Shown piece by piece: positions 12,767-25,827 of a stretch of 64,000 nt of DNA. The translations under genes were made by a program, and so were the position numbers. Origin of the DNA: Magicicada septendecula (Eukaryota; Arthropoda; Insecta; Hemiptera; Cicadidae). Numbering within the stretch: position 1 is the first letter of the stretch; each line of letters begins with the position of its first letter. The notes below the pieces were generated by a model. It was given only the letters and a program-made list of their open reading frames with translations, ran no database searches and was not told the DNA's origin. The stretch spans positions 703,360,885-703,424,884 of the forward strand of contig CM068367.1 in NCBI GenBank assembly GCA_034769895.1. Direction: 5' to 3'.

Positions 12767-14720
12767 GTATTGGCCTGAATATAATAAGACAAATAAGAAA
12801 TAAGATGGCCTCAATTATAAGACAACGCTAGATTTTTGAAGGCATTTTACAAGAAGAAAAGAGCCTGCATATAAGATGACCCTGAATTTTTTGAGGCTGT
12901 TTTACATCAAGGGTTAAATTATAAGTAGTAAAGTCCCTTATTATTTTTAAGTCCCAATCATCATCCTCGTTTTTTCTTCTCAAAGTTTATCTTCAGTACT
13001 GCTACTGCCATCATAGCTGGAGTCTTTCCACAAAAAGTCATCCTCGCTCCCATCCATGTTATGTTAGAAGCATCACATTTTTTAAACCCCTTTACAATGG
13101 ATTCAGTTTTGATTTTTCTCCAGGATGATTATCTACTGGGCCAGTAGATTTATGCTTGGTTTCTTCAACTTGCCTGTCAGACTCAATGCATGGTTTCCAT
13201 TGCCAGTCGCTGTAGTTCTTCCATAAGTGGTCCTTGAATGGTTTATTAACAACCACGTCTAGAACTTGAAGCTGAGAAGTCATTCCCCCAGATATTATAA
13301 CAAGACCAGTGCTCATTTCTGCAACCAGCTTCTGTATTTTCTCAGTTGTTGACCATGAAAAGCATCACGAATTTGCCCTAGTAAAACACCTGACCGACGT
13401 CCCCAAAGAACCTTAAGCCAATCTGCTACAAGTTCTTCAGTCATCCATCCCTTTTCATATGCTTTAATAACAGTCCCAGCTGGTAACTATTCCTTTGAAA
13501 GCATTTTTCTCTTCAAAATATCGTATGGTGGACTACCGTTGGCAGTTACTCCTAGTATCACAGTAATGTGTGATTTTTCACTGTCAGTAAATCTAACTGT
13601 AACGATGTTGTGCCCTTCTTGTTAATAGTACACATGATGGCATATTGGAGGTTGTAGGGAGCTTCAAAACTAACACAACAGTTCTAGTCTCCCATTTGTA
13701 CAGCAATTGGTAGCCGATTTATCAGGAAAGCATGCATGTCTTTGGCTTTCAGGCAATCAGATAATCACATGTTCTGCTAGTTGGAGGTTGTAGTGAGTGT
13801 CAAACCTAAGAGAACGGTCCTGGTCTTGCGTTTGTATGGCGATCGGTAGCCGATTTATTAAGGAAACGTCCGAGGATACATGCAGTTATGCTGTCGTGCA
13901 GTTGGATGGAGAATCTGCGCCTGAATCCAGCCAGATGCTTTGACAGTTTCCCTTAAAAGGGAGGTGGGAAAATGATTTTAACTAATGCGGAAAATTGTTG
14001 AGCGAATCCAGCCAAACGGATTCAGCGAACTACCCAGAAGCGGGGAGATTTCTAATGTCTCGAACAAATTCAGAAAAACAAATTCGTTCAACTCCCCTGT
14101 GATTATGGGAGAGTTGGTATAGTGTTTAGTAGACAATCTTTCATGGAATGCGGGGAAATGTACTCGGCTGTGTCCCCTATAACCATCGCTTGCCCTTGAA
14201 CTCATTATAACATGTCCTTGTTGATTTATGACACATGTGTGGCAAGCCTGTGCAGCTAGCGAATTGTACAAAATATGGTACACTTTTACAAGTACAAACA
14301 TGAAATTTTTGTATTTTAGGTTGCACATATAAGACAGATACAGTTTTCAGCAGGGAATTTTAAGGAAAGTCATTGTCTTCTATTCGGGCCATTTTGAGTA
14401 TATTTTGAGTATGGCTAGTGTCATTGGGCTAGCCTATAAGGAATATATTACCATTTAGTCTCAACTGAATATGCAGATTGTATAGTCACAGGGGATATTT
14501 CATTTTTCTTCTACTGTCTGGGAAGTATTCCCCTACCTGCCACCTAAGTAGCAGGGTCTCTAAAGAGGAGGTTGTATTACATAATTGTTTGGTGAATTGT
14601 GTTATATAGAAATACAGAATTTACTCAATACAGGATTTTTATTTCCTGTCTGTATATATTAGATCATGTGACCCAACTTGAATACAAGACACTCAATTTT
14701 TAGAGCAAAACTGAAGCAAT
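12767..14720 (-). mobile_element. pogo/Tigger-like DNA transposon remnant (borders uncertain)
   Basis: A minus-strand DDE transposase remnant (13092-13690) is flanked on the left by three degenerate copies of a motif close to ATAAGANGACCCTNAATTTTT (about 12785-12890). A related motif, AATACAAGACACTCAATTTTT, occurs near 14686. Such motifs are usual near the ends of pogo-group elements. No TA target site or clean inverted ends could be fixed, so the borders are estimates. Confidence 0.5.
13092..13690 (-). pseudogene. pogo-group DDE transposase remnant
   Basis: On the minus strand the reading gives SEKSHITVILGVTANGSPP, the second beta-strand block of the CENP-B/pogo DDE fold. Then come LPAGTVIKAYEKGWMTEEL, WGRRSGVLL and finally GGMTSQLQVLDVVVNKPFKDHL, the conserved GGLTSxLQPLD-NKPFKD block before the third acidic residue. 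One stop interrupts the frame after the KRKMLSKE block and the frame shifts near 13330. The N-terminal helix-turn-helix was not recognised upstream; 13690-14340 shows no clear protein. This is a dead copy of a pogo-like transposase, antisense to Rfx. Confidence 0.75.
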
Positions 14721-14918
14721 AAAGGGGACTTATTTTCAAGTAAATATTGTATTTTTGCTGTGTATGTGATATTTTTGGTTGTCCATATTATGTGTTTACA
14801 CAGGGTAGCAACAGCAACAAGTCGTTCACCTAGTTTGTGTAGAAATTGCTTTCTTAAAATCTTGCTTCTTAAAAAAGAAAGCTACAACAGTCATCATATT
14901 TTTTTAAGATGAAAATAA

Positions 14919-15889
<971 letters not shown>

Positions 15890-17187
15890 GTATAAGCTTT
15901 ACAGATTAATATCATGATAATTTTAAGAGATAGGACAAAAACCAATCATATGCTAAACCCCATATTCCATAACAATTTAATTTTCTTAATAAAATTTGTT
16001 GATCTACAGTATTGAACGCTTTACTAAAATGTAGGAAAAGCTGACAGACATGCTAACTGGCTATTGTTAATGGTTCAGTAAACTTTTGTCATATTGTTTA
16101 TATTGTAGTAGAGTAGATTCAGTGTTAAGCCCATTTTTAAAACCAAACTGCTTGTCAGAAAGAATATTTTTGGATTCCAAAAATGTAACTAACGTATCTT
16201 TCATAGCTTTTTCAAGCAGCTTAGACAATGCAGAGACTAATGAAATTTGTCTGAAACCTGATAACTGATCACTTTTTGTTTTCTTGGGTATGGGTATTAC
16301 AACAGATTTTTTTAAACAATACTTCCACTAAATATTTCAATATGCATTTTAGTACATCCGAACTAATATTGTCATAACCAGGAGCTTTTTGAGGCTTAAA
16401 ACTTAAAAACAATTTTTTAAATTTCATTGGCAGTAACTGGAGAAAGGAATAAAGAGTTTTCCGTACTAAGAGTCAGTTGGTAAACACCAGGGAGGGAACA
16501 CCATTTGGCTTAGATGCCATTTCACTAAATTTATCAGCTAATAATCAATAGAACAACAACTCTGTCTCAGTCTTGTTGCTTAGCAGCATTCCCTCAACAC
16601 ACAAACTAATCTTATCTTTGCCTTTGGTTTCTCCCACTATACAATTTATGATTTTCCATTGTTCTCTATTATTTCCCTCTGCTCTTTTAAAAAGACTTCA
16701 ATCATTCTTTGTTGTGGTTAATGATAATGTGTCTTTTAAAGACTGTTTTAATCTGGTATGATAATTTAAAAATTTTTAAGTCAAAAGGTCTTGCAAGCAG
16801 TTTACCTATTTCGTGCTTTTTTTATCAAGACTTTTAATTTTGTCATTTAACCATGGTATGTTATGCTGTGATTTTATAATAAAATTCTCAGTTAAAGTAT
16901 GTATTAAACTATTTATAAAGTTTATTAACACTGAAAAGCCAGTATTAGCACGAGTTATGGCTAAAATAGGAGACTAGTTAAATTGTTCTGCCATATCTGA
17001 AAGCATTTTAAAATTCAGTTTCTCTATGGTCTCTTTTTGATATACATTTTTTGGAGTGCAATTTCCTAGGTTCACAACTAATCATATCATATGATGATCA
17101 ATTGTACTAGTATTAACTATGTTTGCAGTAAATTTATCTATATTTCTAGTTGTAATCCACACACGATCTATATAAGTAGCACTATTT
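15890..17187 (-). pseudogene. LINE ORF2, end of endonuclease and RT N-terminal half
   Basis: The minus strand first gives the endonuclease tail VNSATYIDRVWITTRN and IDKFTANIVNTSTIDHH. After a linker follows RT block 1, LKPQKAPGYDNISSDVLK. Then come FRQISLVSALSKLLEKAM, FLESKNILSDKQFGFKNG, and LFLHFSKAFNTVDQQILL, which corresponds to the LDFSKAFDTVDH block holding the first catalytic Asp (here His). Reading then ends in YGIWGLAYDWFLSYL. The FADD block is missing. Several frame changes are present. Confidence 0.75.
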
Positions 17188-17191
17188 ACAG

Positions 17192-19125
17192 TGTAACGTT
17201 CTCCTCGAGCGTGTCCCTCTGATCGGTCCGAACACCTCTTAGCAGTCGCCACTTATGAATTATAAAGACTGAAGTTTAAATAAAGTTGTTGGTAATGTTA
17301 CTCAAACAAAGCAGAAATCGAGTGTGTGTGATTTGGGTTAAGTAGGGAAGTGGTTTAGCCTTCTTTTGAAGAGAGAGCAAGTACCGTTTGTTTACCCTCG
17401 GTTTAGACGATTTCTAAATTTTTCAAATATTCGCCGTGAACCGAATCAGCTGATTTTGACACTAGTCTCCAAATATAGGTTAACCAGACGACACTGTGGC
17501 AGAATACGACCCGGTGGATCGTCCTCTTCTTATTTATTCTGAAACCCACTACAATAAAGGAAACACATTTTTATTATTCAATATCATTTCTCAATAATAT
17601 TTATTAAGAATATTATTGGTTTTTTCTCTTCCGCCAAAATACAAATATCACAATCGATCTTTTCATTAACTAGTACATGATATCGACTTCATTGAGTAAA
17701 CATGGAATTGTCAAAAAATATATGGTTTTTGACCAAATTTTATACTATATTTAAAACATCAATCAACATATAATTCTTTTATTTATTTCCCCAGGGTTAA
17801 GGGTAACTTCTTTTTGTTATGAGTTGGTCAGAAGTGGATAATTATACTACGCTTTACAAATATAGAAAAAATATTCAAAAATTTGTTTATTTCGCTTAAT
17901 ACGTAGTTCTGGAGTTGTCCGTAAGAGAGCAGATTGCGTTTGTTTTTATTAAAACATGTGATTACACTTTAATCGTTTCTGTACTACACGACCATTCAGT
18001 TTGAAGTTTCTTCGTTAAATATTAAAAGAAATGTTTATATTACCTCTCTTCTTGAAGTTCTTACTTGGGTGAAGCCGTTTCTCAGGTGGTGTTCGTATTT
18101 GGTTGTAATTTCATAACCGTCCGGCAAATATTATCTCGTTAAAACTCGAACTCGGCTAGGCTATGCCTACTCGTCCAAAATGGTTTTTTCACTTTTATTA
18201 TGGAGTATAGCAAGTTAACTTTGATAACTAAGGTAGTAGTACATCATGTTTATACTGTTATTTAATTTTGTAACAATTTTGTGCTTTTCAAAAGGTTTCG
18301 AAAGGATATTTTAATAAAATTTTTGTCTCATCATTTTGTCAACCGGACAGGTTTCAATTTCAAATTCGATTAAACAATACTTGTTATTTCGTTACTCTTA
18401 GAAACCCATAATTTTTTATATATCTTTTTATTGGTTCTGCTATTTACTTTTTAGTATATAGGCGGTTTGTAATTATTATAAATTTATTTTTGATTTACAG
18501 AAAAATAATTCTTTTTAATTTTGGTTTCTTTCCCAATTTGGTTTACATAATAGGTTTCTGTTTATTTTCTTATAACTTTGGATATAAGTCTTTAATATTA
18601 TTATTAACTTTACATGAATTTATATATTATTTATTAATCTCTTATAGTATTCCTACACTGCACTACTTCCTTCTGCCATTTCCCTCATACAGTATTATTT
18701 TAATTTTTATTATCATCTGATATTTAAATCTTTTAAGTTTTTAAAACAAACCCTGGGTTATCTTATACAATAACACAATTATTTTATAAAAATATAAAAT
18801 TAAACTAGGTATTAAATTTTGTTGTCTACACAATATAAATACTACAGTAACTTAACAAAATACATAATTCGTTAGTAGCATCATAGTCTACTATCATAGT
18901 TTATAATTCTCACATCTACAGCACAATTCTGTAAGAAGTTCCCTTCACCTTCACATATTACCTCATTGGGTACACTATAACTTACTTGTCACTGTATATC
19001 ACTTTAATCGTTTATAATGTTTAGTGATACAATTTAGTTTTGAGCTCGTTATAGTTTACCCATTTCTGACCTTGATGGTATTACAAAAGTTATCATTTAT
19101 GGGGACTGGGTTATGTACCGTTACA
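17192..19125 (-). repeat. Gypsy-A LTR (downstream copy, 1934 bases)
   Basis: Ends are TGTAAC/GTTACA. A 76-codon frame at 18490-18720 also occurs in the other LTR copy (28131-28361); it is repeat sequence rather than a gene. A G-rich tract (AGTGGGGGGGCTTTA on the minus strand, 19126-19141) adjoins the LTR and serves as plus-strand primer in such elements. Confidence 0.92.
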
Positions 19126-19171
19126 TAAAGCCCCCCCACTAGAACAAATTTATTTTGGTTCTACTCGTTTA

Positions 19172-20590
19172 CTAAAATAAATTGTTGATTGTCTCAATTC
19201 TCCTAATATTCTTGGTTTTTTTTTCTTCGTAATAGTGTTTCATTTCCGATTGGTTGTACACTCCTTTTATTCTGTTATTGCTAATTGTTTTAATTTCGTA
19301 GGTATTATTCCCCTTCACCTGGGTTATGAGGTAAGGTCCAGTATAAAGTAACAGTAGCTTCCGAGCAATACCTTCTATAGAACTGGGTAGTTGTCTATTT
19401 TTGATTAATACCTTATCTCCCATCTGGTATGTATCCAATCTTTTCTTTTTTACTTGATCCCTTTTTTGTTGAAGTTCTACTTTATGCAACACTCTGTTGT
19501 GCATTTCCACTTTGTCGAACTTTACTCTCTCTTCTGGAGGAAAATTTATCAACGAGGTAATTTCTCTTGGTGGTGGTTTATCAAACATTACCTGATAAGG
19601 GCTAGTCCCGATAGTGTCATGGTATGACCAATTAAGGAAAGTCTCAGCTGGATCGATGTACTGGCTCCATTTTTTATGTTCTTGGTGACAGTATGTACGT
19701 AGAATTCGGCCAACTTCCCTTAATACACGTTCAGCAGGATTGCTACTAGGGTGGTACACTGATGTTTTGTATGTCCTTATTTGCCAATTTCCCAATTCTT
19801 CTTTCCACCTTTTTCCCCGAAATTGCGTTCCATGATCCGTTATAATTGTTTCCGGTTTTCCCACCTCAGGTAAGTATTTTTTAAGGATTACTTCTAGAAT
19901 TTTCTTCGTTTTGGCTCTACTGATAGCGTAGAGTTTTGTATATTTCGTATAATGATCAAATAATATGATTATATATTTATATTTATGTCTCCCTCCACTT
20001 CTGGGAAAAGGTCCACATATATCCAAGAATGTCTTTTCAAGTTTATTATTAGATTTTATTGTAATCATTGCACCAGTTCTCTTATCATTATTTACTTTTA
20101 CTAGCTGGCATATGTTACAGTTTTTTACTATTTCCCTTACTCTTTTATTTATAGCTTTCACGTAACAGTGTTCAGATAGAGCTTTAATAACTTTGAGTGA
20201 TCCCATGTGACCATATCTTTCATGATAATCCTTAATCAGGGCTACTTCTGTTGCTTCTGGCACATACATCTTCCATACATGATCCTTAATGGTAGGACGA
20301 ATAAAAAGGATCTCTTCATAAACACAGACAAATTTCATTATTATAGGGTCATGTTGTAATATTCGTTCCTTAATTTTTGTTAATTTAGTGTCCCTTTGTT
20401 GATCGACTTTTATTTTATTAATTATATCTTGTAACTCCTTTTTCATCTTAATAATGTAGTATATTTTTCCAATACTTTCTGGTTCTATTTCATAAGTTCC
20501 TTTTTCTAGATTAATCCGTGATAATCGGTCGGCTATTACGTTCTTCTTACCCGGAATATATTCCCAGTCTAAATTATACTCTTGAAGCAT
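19172..20590 (-). CDS. Gypsy-A pol: RNase H tail and integrase
   Basis: A 472-codon reading. It opens with the end of the RNase H/connection region (LDWEYIPGKKNVIADRLSR). The integrase zinc-binding domain follows (HERYGHMG; CNICQLVK). Next is the catalytic core, with the three acidic residues in FLDICGPF, IITDHGTQF and NPAERVLREVGRIL. The C-terminal part has MGDKVLIKNRQLPSS and LLYTGPYLI, typical of the Gypsy integrase tail. Integrase inserts the reverse-transcribed element into chromosomes. It is preceded on the same strand by RT and followed by the purine tract and LTR. The close relative in Gypsy-C shares long blocks of the core. Confidence 0.93.
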   Translation of the reverse strand: MLQEYNLDWEYIPGKKNVIADRLSRINLEKGTYEIEPESIGKIYYIIKMKKELQDIINKIKVDQQRDTKLTKIKERILQHDPIIMKFVCVYEEILFIRPTIKDHVWKMYVPEATEVALIKDYHERYGHMGSLKVIKALSEHCYVKAINKRVREIVKNCNICQLVKVNNDKRTGAMITIKSNNKLEKTFLDICGPFPRSGGRHKYKYIIILFDHYTKYTKLYAISRAKTKKILEVILKKYLPEVGKPETIITDHGTQFRGKRWKEELGNWQIRTYKTSVYHPSSNPAERVLREVGRILRTYCHQEHKKWSQYIDPAETFLNWSYHDTIGTSPYQVMFDKPPPREITSLINFPPEERVKFDKVEMHNRVLHKVELQQKRDQVKKKRLDTYQMGDKVLIKNRQLPSSIEGIARKLLLLYTGPYLITQVKGNNTYEIKTISNNRIKGVYNQSEMKHYYEEKKTKNIRRIETINNLF

Positions 20591-20649
20591 TAATACCCAT
20601 CTGGTGAGTCTGCCGTGGTTAAGTTTACAATTTTTTAAAAATGAAATTG

Positions 20650-21731
20650 ATCTATGATCGGTTCTGATAGTTACTGGGTATCCTAATATAAATGTTCGAA
20701 ATTTTATACATTTTATACACTCAGCAGTTCCTTTTCAGTTACTGTATAATTCCTCTCGCAGCTACTCAGTACTCTGCTTGCAAAACTGATGACCCCATGA
20801 TTTCCTTCCTCATCTTCCTGATAGAGCTCACTTCCAAGGCTAATGTTACTAGCATCACAATTTATGAAAAAACGTTTATTAAAATTTGGGTGATGTAACA
20901 TGATACTGTCAAGAAATTTATTTTTTACTATCTGAAAATTATTATCTTCATTTTCTTCCCATTTCCACTTGTTTTTCTTTGAAAGTAAACATTGGAATTT
21001 GGCTGTTACTTCTGAATAATTCTGTTGAAATTTCCTATAATAGTTGCATATCCCCAGAAAGGATTGTAATTGTTTTAAGTTTTTTTGGTTTAGGAAAATC
21101 TTGGATAGCCTTTACTTTTTCAGGAGATGGTTTAATCCCAGTAGCAGATAAAATGAACCCTAAAAATGGTAGTTCATGTGTGATAAATTTAGATTTATCC
21201 AGTTTTAAAGTTATATTATGTTGCAATATGCAATAGTTTATTTAATACTCTTTCCACTCTGTTACAATGCTCCTCCCAAGTACAAGACGTAATTAATATG
21301 TCATCCACATATATGGTAGTAAAATCTAAAACTTCCTTACCTAAAATTTGGTCCATGCATTGGATGAACACGGCCACAGAATTTACCAATCCGAAAGGCA
21401 AACGCTTAAAATGATAATTTCGTCCTTCGAATATGACAGCAACATATTGTCTGCTGTTAGAGTGCAACTCTATTTGCCAATATCCACAAACTGCATCCCA
21501 AGTACTCATGTACTTGCATCCATAGAATTTTTTCATTATTTCTTCAATCTCACCTGGAGATGTGCGATCGTTAATGAGCATTTTATTCAACTCCCGAGCA
21601 TCAAGACATAGTCTTACTTGACCATCTTTCTTCGGTATAGCTACCAATGGGCTGGTATACGGAGAACTACTTCTTTCAATTATGTCTTCCAATATCATTC
21701 TTTGAATTTCTTTCCTTACTGCCTCTTTCAA
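20650..21731 (-). pseudogene. Gypsy-A pol: reverse transcriptase and RNase H
   Basis: RT blocks in order are SPLVAIPKKDGQVRLCLDAR, YMSTWDAVCGYWQIEL (first catalytic Asp), LPFGLVNSVAVFIQ and TIYVDDILITS (the YVDD pair). The thumb follows (LGFILSATGIKPSPEKV). The RNase H start is NCDASNISLGSEL, with the family's conserved Asp, then YTVTEKELLSV. The enzyme copies element RNA into DNA in a virus-like particle. The region is broken as a reading frame, in keeping with its fossil state, but all motifs are present. Confidence 0.88.
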
Positions 21732-21734
21732 AGC

Positions 21735-22466
21735 TCAAGCAATAGGGTATGATCGTTTGTTAAAATTTACATTTTCCTTGAACTTTAGTTCACACAAGAA
21801 GTTTTTTGCTTTTCCTGGTGACTCTGAGAATACTGATTTATATTTATTATAAATTTTTATAAGCTGTTGTTTTTGTTCTACACTAATTATTTCCGGTGCC
21901 TGCCTATTCTGAAACTCAATTATCTCTTCTATCTTCTCTTGCCAAATCTTTGATTCTGTTACTTCTGTGTTTTTACCTAGGGTTAATCTATTATCCTCCC
22001 TAACAAAAAATGAGCTCGGACACTGAGGGGCACTTTGGCTACCAATTATCTCAGCCGTTAACTCACCATTTTCTGTGCTCAAGGTTACTATACCCCTGGC
22101 CAGATTTATAATTGCAGTGTGTCGCCGTAGCATATCACACCCTATTAACACCCTCAACGGTAGCCCTTTTGCTACTAAAAATCCCATAGGTATTCCTATT
22201 CCACTAGTGGTAACATTCAAAGACACTTGTTTCCTGATTGTTTTATTTTGTTTCCCGGTGGCACCAACAATTGTTAAATTATTAATTGGTAAAGTAGGTA
22301 TTCTCTCAGTAGTTAGCTCAATAATGCGGTCTAGTTCTAATTGATCAATAATTGAAATATTTGCTCCTGTATCAATCATGGCCTCTGCTGACACTCCATT
22401 TAAGTTTATTTGTATATAGACTATGTCATTGTTTGGCGATGACTCTTTAATTGCTCTTTCTTCCAT
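21735..22466 (-). CDS. Gypsy-A pol: aspartic protease and linker
   Basis: The reading contains AEAMIDTGANISIID, the DTGA active-site motif of retroviral-type aspartic proteases. GFLVAKGLPLRVLIGCDML follows, the second hydrophobic strand ending in the conserved IG-D. The enzyme acts as a dimer to cut the polyproteins. The C-terminal part runs towards the RT (NFNKRSYPIA). It lies between gag and RT in the usual Gypsy order. Confidence 0.85.
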   Translation of the reverse strand: MEERAIKESSPNNDIVYIQINLNGVSAEAMIDTGANISIIDQLELDRIIELTTERIPTLPINNLTIVGATGKQNKTIRKQVSLNVTTSGIGIPMGFLVAKGLPLRVLIGCDMLRRHTAIINLARGIVTLSTENGELTAEIIGSQSAPQCPSSFFVREDNRLTLGKNTEVTESKIWQEKIEEIIEFQNRQAPEIISVEQKQQLIKIYNKYKSVFSESPGKAKNFLCELKFKENVNFNKRSYPIA

Positions 22467-22770
22467 TAACTCTGACTGTATATTTTTTAAAAATTGTTTC
22501 TGATAATGGTTATTGGTTTGTTTAATTTATTATTATAATTGGGTTTGTGGTAAATTCTGTGCCCTGTTATTTCTAGCAGTGACGGGCAATCACATCTTCT
22601 CACTGCTGGTACCCGTTTCCCCTATTTCCATCATTATTATTGTTTGATTCAACATTTTCATTATGTTGAATATTGCTTATTGGTCTCCTTTCTTCATCAC
22701 TATCTCTGAATCTAGGTTGCTCTGCACTCATACTCCTTTGTGGACCTTCTTCTCGGTGATAAGAATCATG

Positions 22771-24463
22771 TCAGTAATTTTGTCTGTTATTATTAGGCCA
22801 TCTTCCTCGATATCTGTTATTAAAATAATTGTTATTAGCATGCACATAATTTACTCTAGGTCGATTCTCTCTTGGTGGTTCATTCCTCCGCTCCTCGGTA
22901 TTCCCTGACCTCCATCTACTTCTCCTATAATAAGATTCCTGCTCATAATTTTCTAGTAGCGTTTCCATGCCTCCAATAGTTTTTATTTGTCCACTTAATC
23001 GGGCACTGATTATCTTCTCTTCGAAATGATACGCAATTTTGGTCACTAGACACTCTTCAGGGATCTTTGGATCTAAATACTTTGCTATACACACCTTCCC
23101 CAAAAAGTAAGCAGTAGGTGTTTGTCCCATTGTACGGTCATACCTACCATGACAAATATCGTCCCTAATAATGTTTTGTACTGACTCCGACCAGTACTTA
23201 AGTTTGAACATTGTTTTGAAACCCCCATAATCACACACATCGTTCCTGATTGCCGTCCACCAATTATCATTGATGTTTTTGAAAGATTCGTCTAATATAC
23301 CTTTGATCATGTTCCATCGATTCTCCTTTGATCTGTTCAAAATTTCGTCTACTCTCCCTAAAAATTCGAGTGGGTTTCTACGATAATCCCGAAAGTTTAC
23401 ACTTTCCTTACTATCTTGAAAAACATGATGACTGTTGCATGCAGATCTAGAACTTATTCTATCTACATCACCTTGAAAATTGGTTTGTATTTGTTGCAAA
23501 TTATCTAATTTCTCTGCTTGGCTATTACACTGATTTTTTACATTTTCTACTGTTTTATGAAACTCCGAAAATTTACAGTTTAGACTGCTTTTGATACTAT
23601 CTAACTGGTCATTGTTTTCTTGGCGTATGGCCATTACACGAACTTGATTATTTTGTTCCTCCTTTTCCATCCGTACATCGATTCCTGTTTTAATTAGTTC
23701 CATCTTTTCTTCTGTTTTATCCAATCTTTGATTGGTTTCCATTACTTTCTTCTCTGCCTCTTCCTTGTATTCATCTACTCTTTGGCTAAGCGTATTACTG
23801 ACCAGTTCAATTTTACTCTCTAGATTTTCTCTTAATTCCTACCCTCAATTTGTTTTAAATTCTCATTATTCTCTTCAAATTTTGCATTCATCTCTTCTCT
23901 TTGTCCTTCAACAGTTTCTTTCAGTTCATGGTATTGTTCATTCATGGTTTGTTTGATATTTCCATGAATGGTCTCTATTTTTTCATTTAGTTGTTTGACT
24001 AAACTTTCCTGAATGCTATCTATTTTCTCATTGGTCTGTCTATTTTGTTCCTCCTGTTTCTTAAAATTCTCCTTATTTTCCTCATTGGTTTGCTTCAAGT
24101 TTTCCTCCTGTTTCTTAAAATTCTCCTTATTTTCCTCATTGGTTTGCTTCGAGTTTTCTCCTGTTTCTTAAAATTCTCATCTATTTTATCAAACTTCTCA
24201 GCTATAAATCTCATCATGTCTTGCCAATTTGGTTCTCTCCTGGCTTCCGCTTTATCTGGTTGGTCCCCTTGGGCATCCTCTTCCACTATTTCCTTTTCCG
24301 TGCTCATAATTGTTTCAGTTTCTTCTTTATCACCCACCGGTTGTTCCATTTCACTGTCCGTAAATATTTCTATCTCTCGTTCCTGTCCACCTTCTTCCTT
24401 CTCCTTTTCTTCTGCCCTCTTCTTCGATCTGCCTCTGGTATTATGCATTTCTTGTTTTCTCAT
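22771..24463 (-). pseudogene. Gypsy-A gag
   Basis: The N-terminal part is very charged (RGRSKKRAEEKEKEEGGQE). A long coiled-coil region rich in Glu, Lys, Gln and Asn follows. It includes a roughly 55-base tandem repeat (about 24040-24170). The capsid-like part is at about 23400-22900 (NPLEFLGRVDEILN, GRYDRTMGQTPTAYFLGK). The C-terminus is Arg/Asn-rich, without a visible CCHC knuckle. Gag forms the particle and packages the RNA. Assignment rests on position between primer site and protease and on the capsid-like spacing; the region is partly broken. Confidence 0.75.
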
Positions 24464-24537
24464 AACTGCCGACGATAATTAGATTTTTTGGTATATTAAT
24501 TTATTAAATATATCAAAATTCTTTTCTAATTACAGCC

Positions 24538-24558
24538 CTTTTACGTTGAGCGCCAATT
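24538..24558 (-). other. Gypsy-A primer-binding site
   Basis: Directly inside the upstream LTR, the minus strand reads ATTGGCGCTCAACGT. This resembles the complement of the 3' end of insect tRNA-Lys(CUU) (TGGCGCCCAACGTGGGGC) but is diverged beyond the first 14 or so bases. Confidence 0.65.
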
Positions 24559-25151
24559 TGTAACGTTCTCCTCGAGCGTCTCCCTCTGATCGGTCCGAAC
24601 ACCTCTTAGCAGTCGCCACTTATGAATTATAAAGACTGAAGTTTAAATAAAGTTGTTGGTAATGTTACTCAAACAAAGCAGAAATCAAGTGTGTGTGATT
24701 TGGGTTAAGTAGGGAAGTGGTTTAGCCTTCTTTTGAAGAGAGAGCAAGTACCGTTTGTTTACCCTCGGTTTAGACGATTTCTAAATTTTTCAAATATTCG
24801 CCGTGAACCGAATCAGCTGATTTTGACACTAGTCTCCAAATATAGGTTAACCAGACGACACTGTGGCAGAATACGACCCGGTGGATCGTCCTCTTCTTAT
24901 TTATTCTGAAACCCACTACAACTACCCACTACAATAAAGGAAACACATTTTTATTATTCAATATCATTTCCCAATAATATTTATTAAGAATATTATTGGT
25001 TTTTTCTCTTCCGCCAAAATACAAATATCACAATCGATCTTTTCATTAACTAGTACATGATATCGACTTCATTGAGTAAACATGGAATTGTCAAAAAATA
25101 TATGGTTTTTGACCAAATTTTATACTATATTTAAAACATCAATCAACATAT

Positions 25152-25732
25152 TGCTACGACAGCACAGAACAATCTACGCGTTTATCGAATGTGCCAGAAA
25201 GAACTCGACGTAAGCGTGTGGTGTACGTGCTACTAGATGCATTTTGCGAGAATTTTCTCGACTGTGCCGGCCTTCGCTCGGGCGCTCTGACTGTGTCAAG
25301 GCCGTACAATTACGTAGTTCGCGAGAGATAAGACGCAGTTTGGAAGCTTCTGGTGTGTGAGCGTAACTATAAATACATCGCGTCGCGGCCTTAGTTTTTC
25401 AGTTCAATGCGAGATTTTTGACTGTGCGGTTCGAGAGTATTAGTGCGATATATTTACAGAGCGGTTCGAGTTATTACGGTGTACGTTCAAGTAGTTATTA
25501 GTGAAGTGTTGCGTTTTATATTCGGACGGTATAATTGTAATACAGTTGAGTTTTAATATTAGTGGACATTTTATTGCGTATGAACAATTTCATTTGATTT
25601 GTTGTAGACACTGTGTTGTTAATTACAACTGTTTTACTATAACAATTAAAGGTGTGATTAGTGACTTAATTGGTGTCTTGTAATTATTTTGTTTCCACTG
25701 TACCTACGACGATCGAGTAGACCGTCGTAACA
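25152..25732 (+). repeat. Gypsy-B left LTR
   Basis: It starts TGCTACGACAG and ends CCGTCGTAACA, an imperfect inverted pair. The primer site TGGTGTCAGAACTGGGAT follows at 25734-25751. Confidence 0.85.
25368..25404 (+). promoter_or_regulatory. Gypsy-B LTR core promoter
   Basis: A TATAAATA box (25368-25375) lies about 31 bases before an arthropod initiator TCAGTT (25399-25404), ideal spacing for RNA polymerase II. The partial right repeat holds the TATA box but ends before the initiator. Confidence 0.6.
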
Positions 25733-25827
25733 GTGGTGTCAGAACTGGGATAGAACGGTTAACAGTGGAAACAGTGGATACTTTGTACAAGACGAGTGTA
25801 ATTCGTAATTAATCGAAAAACAATGTC

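Noticed and set aside
18490-18720. 76-codon ORF found again at 28131-28361
   Set aside because: Its repetition is explained by the two Gypsy-A LTRs; hydrophobic AT-rich composition with no domain.
22075-24478. Several + strand frames opposite Gypsy-A gag and protease
   Set aside because: Shadows of the real minus-strand coding regions.
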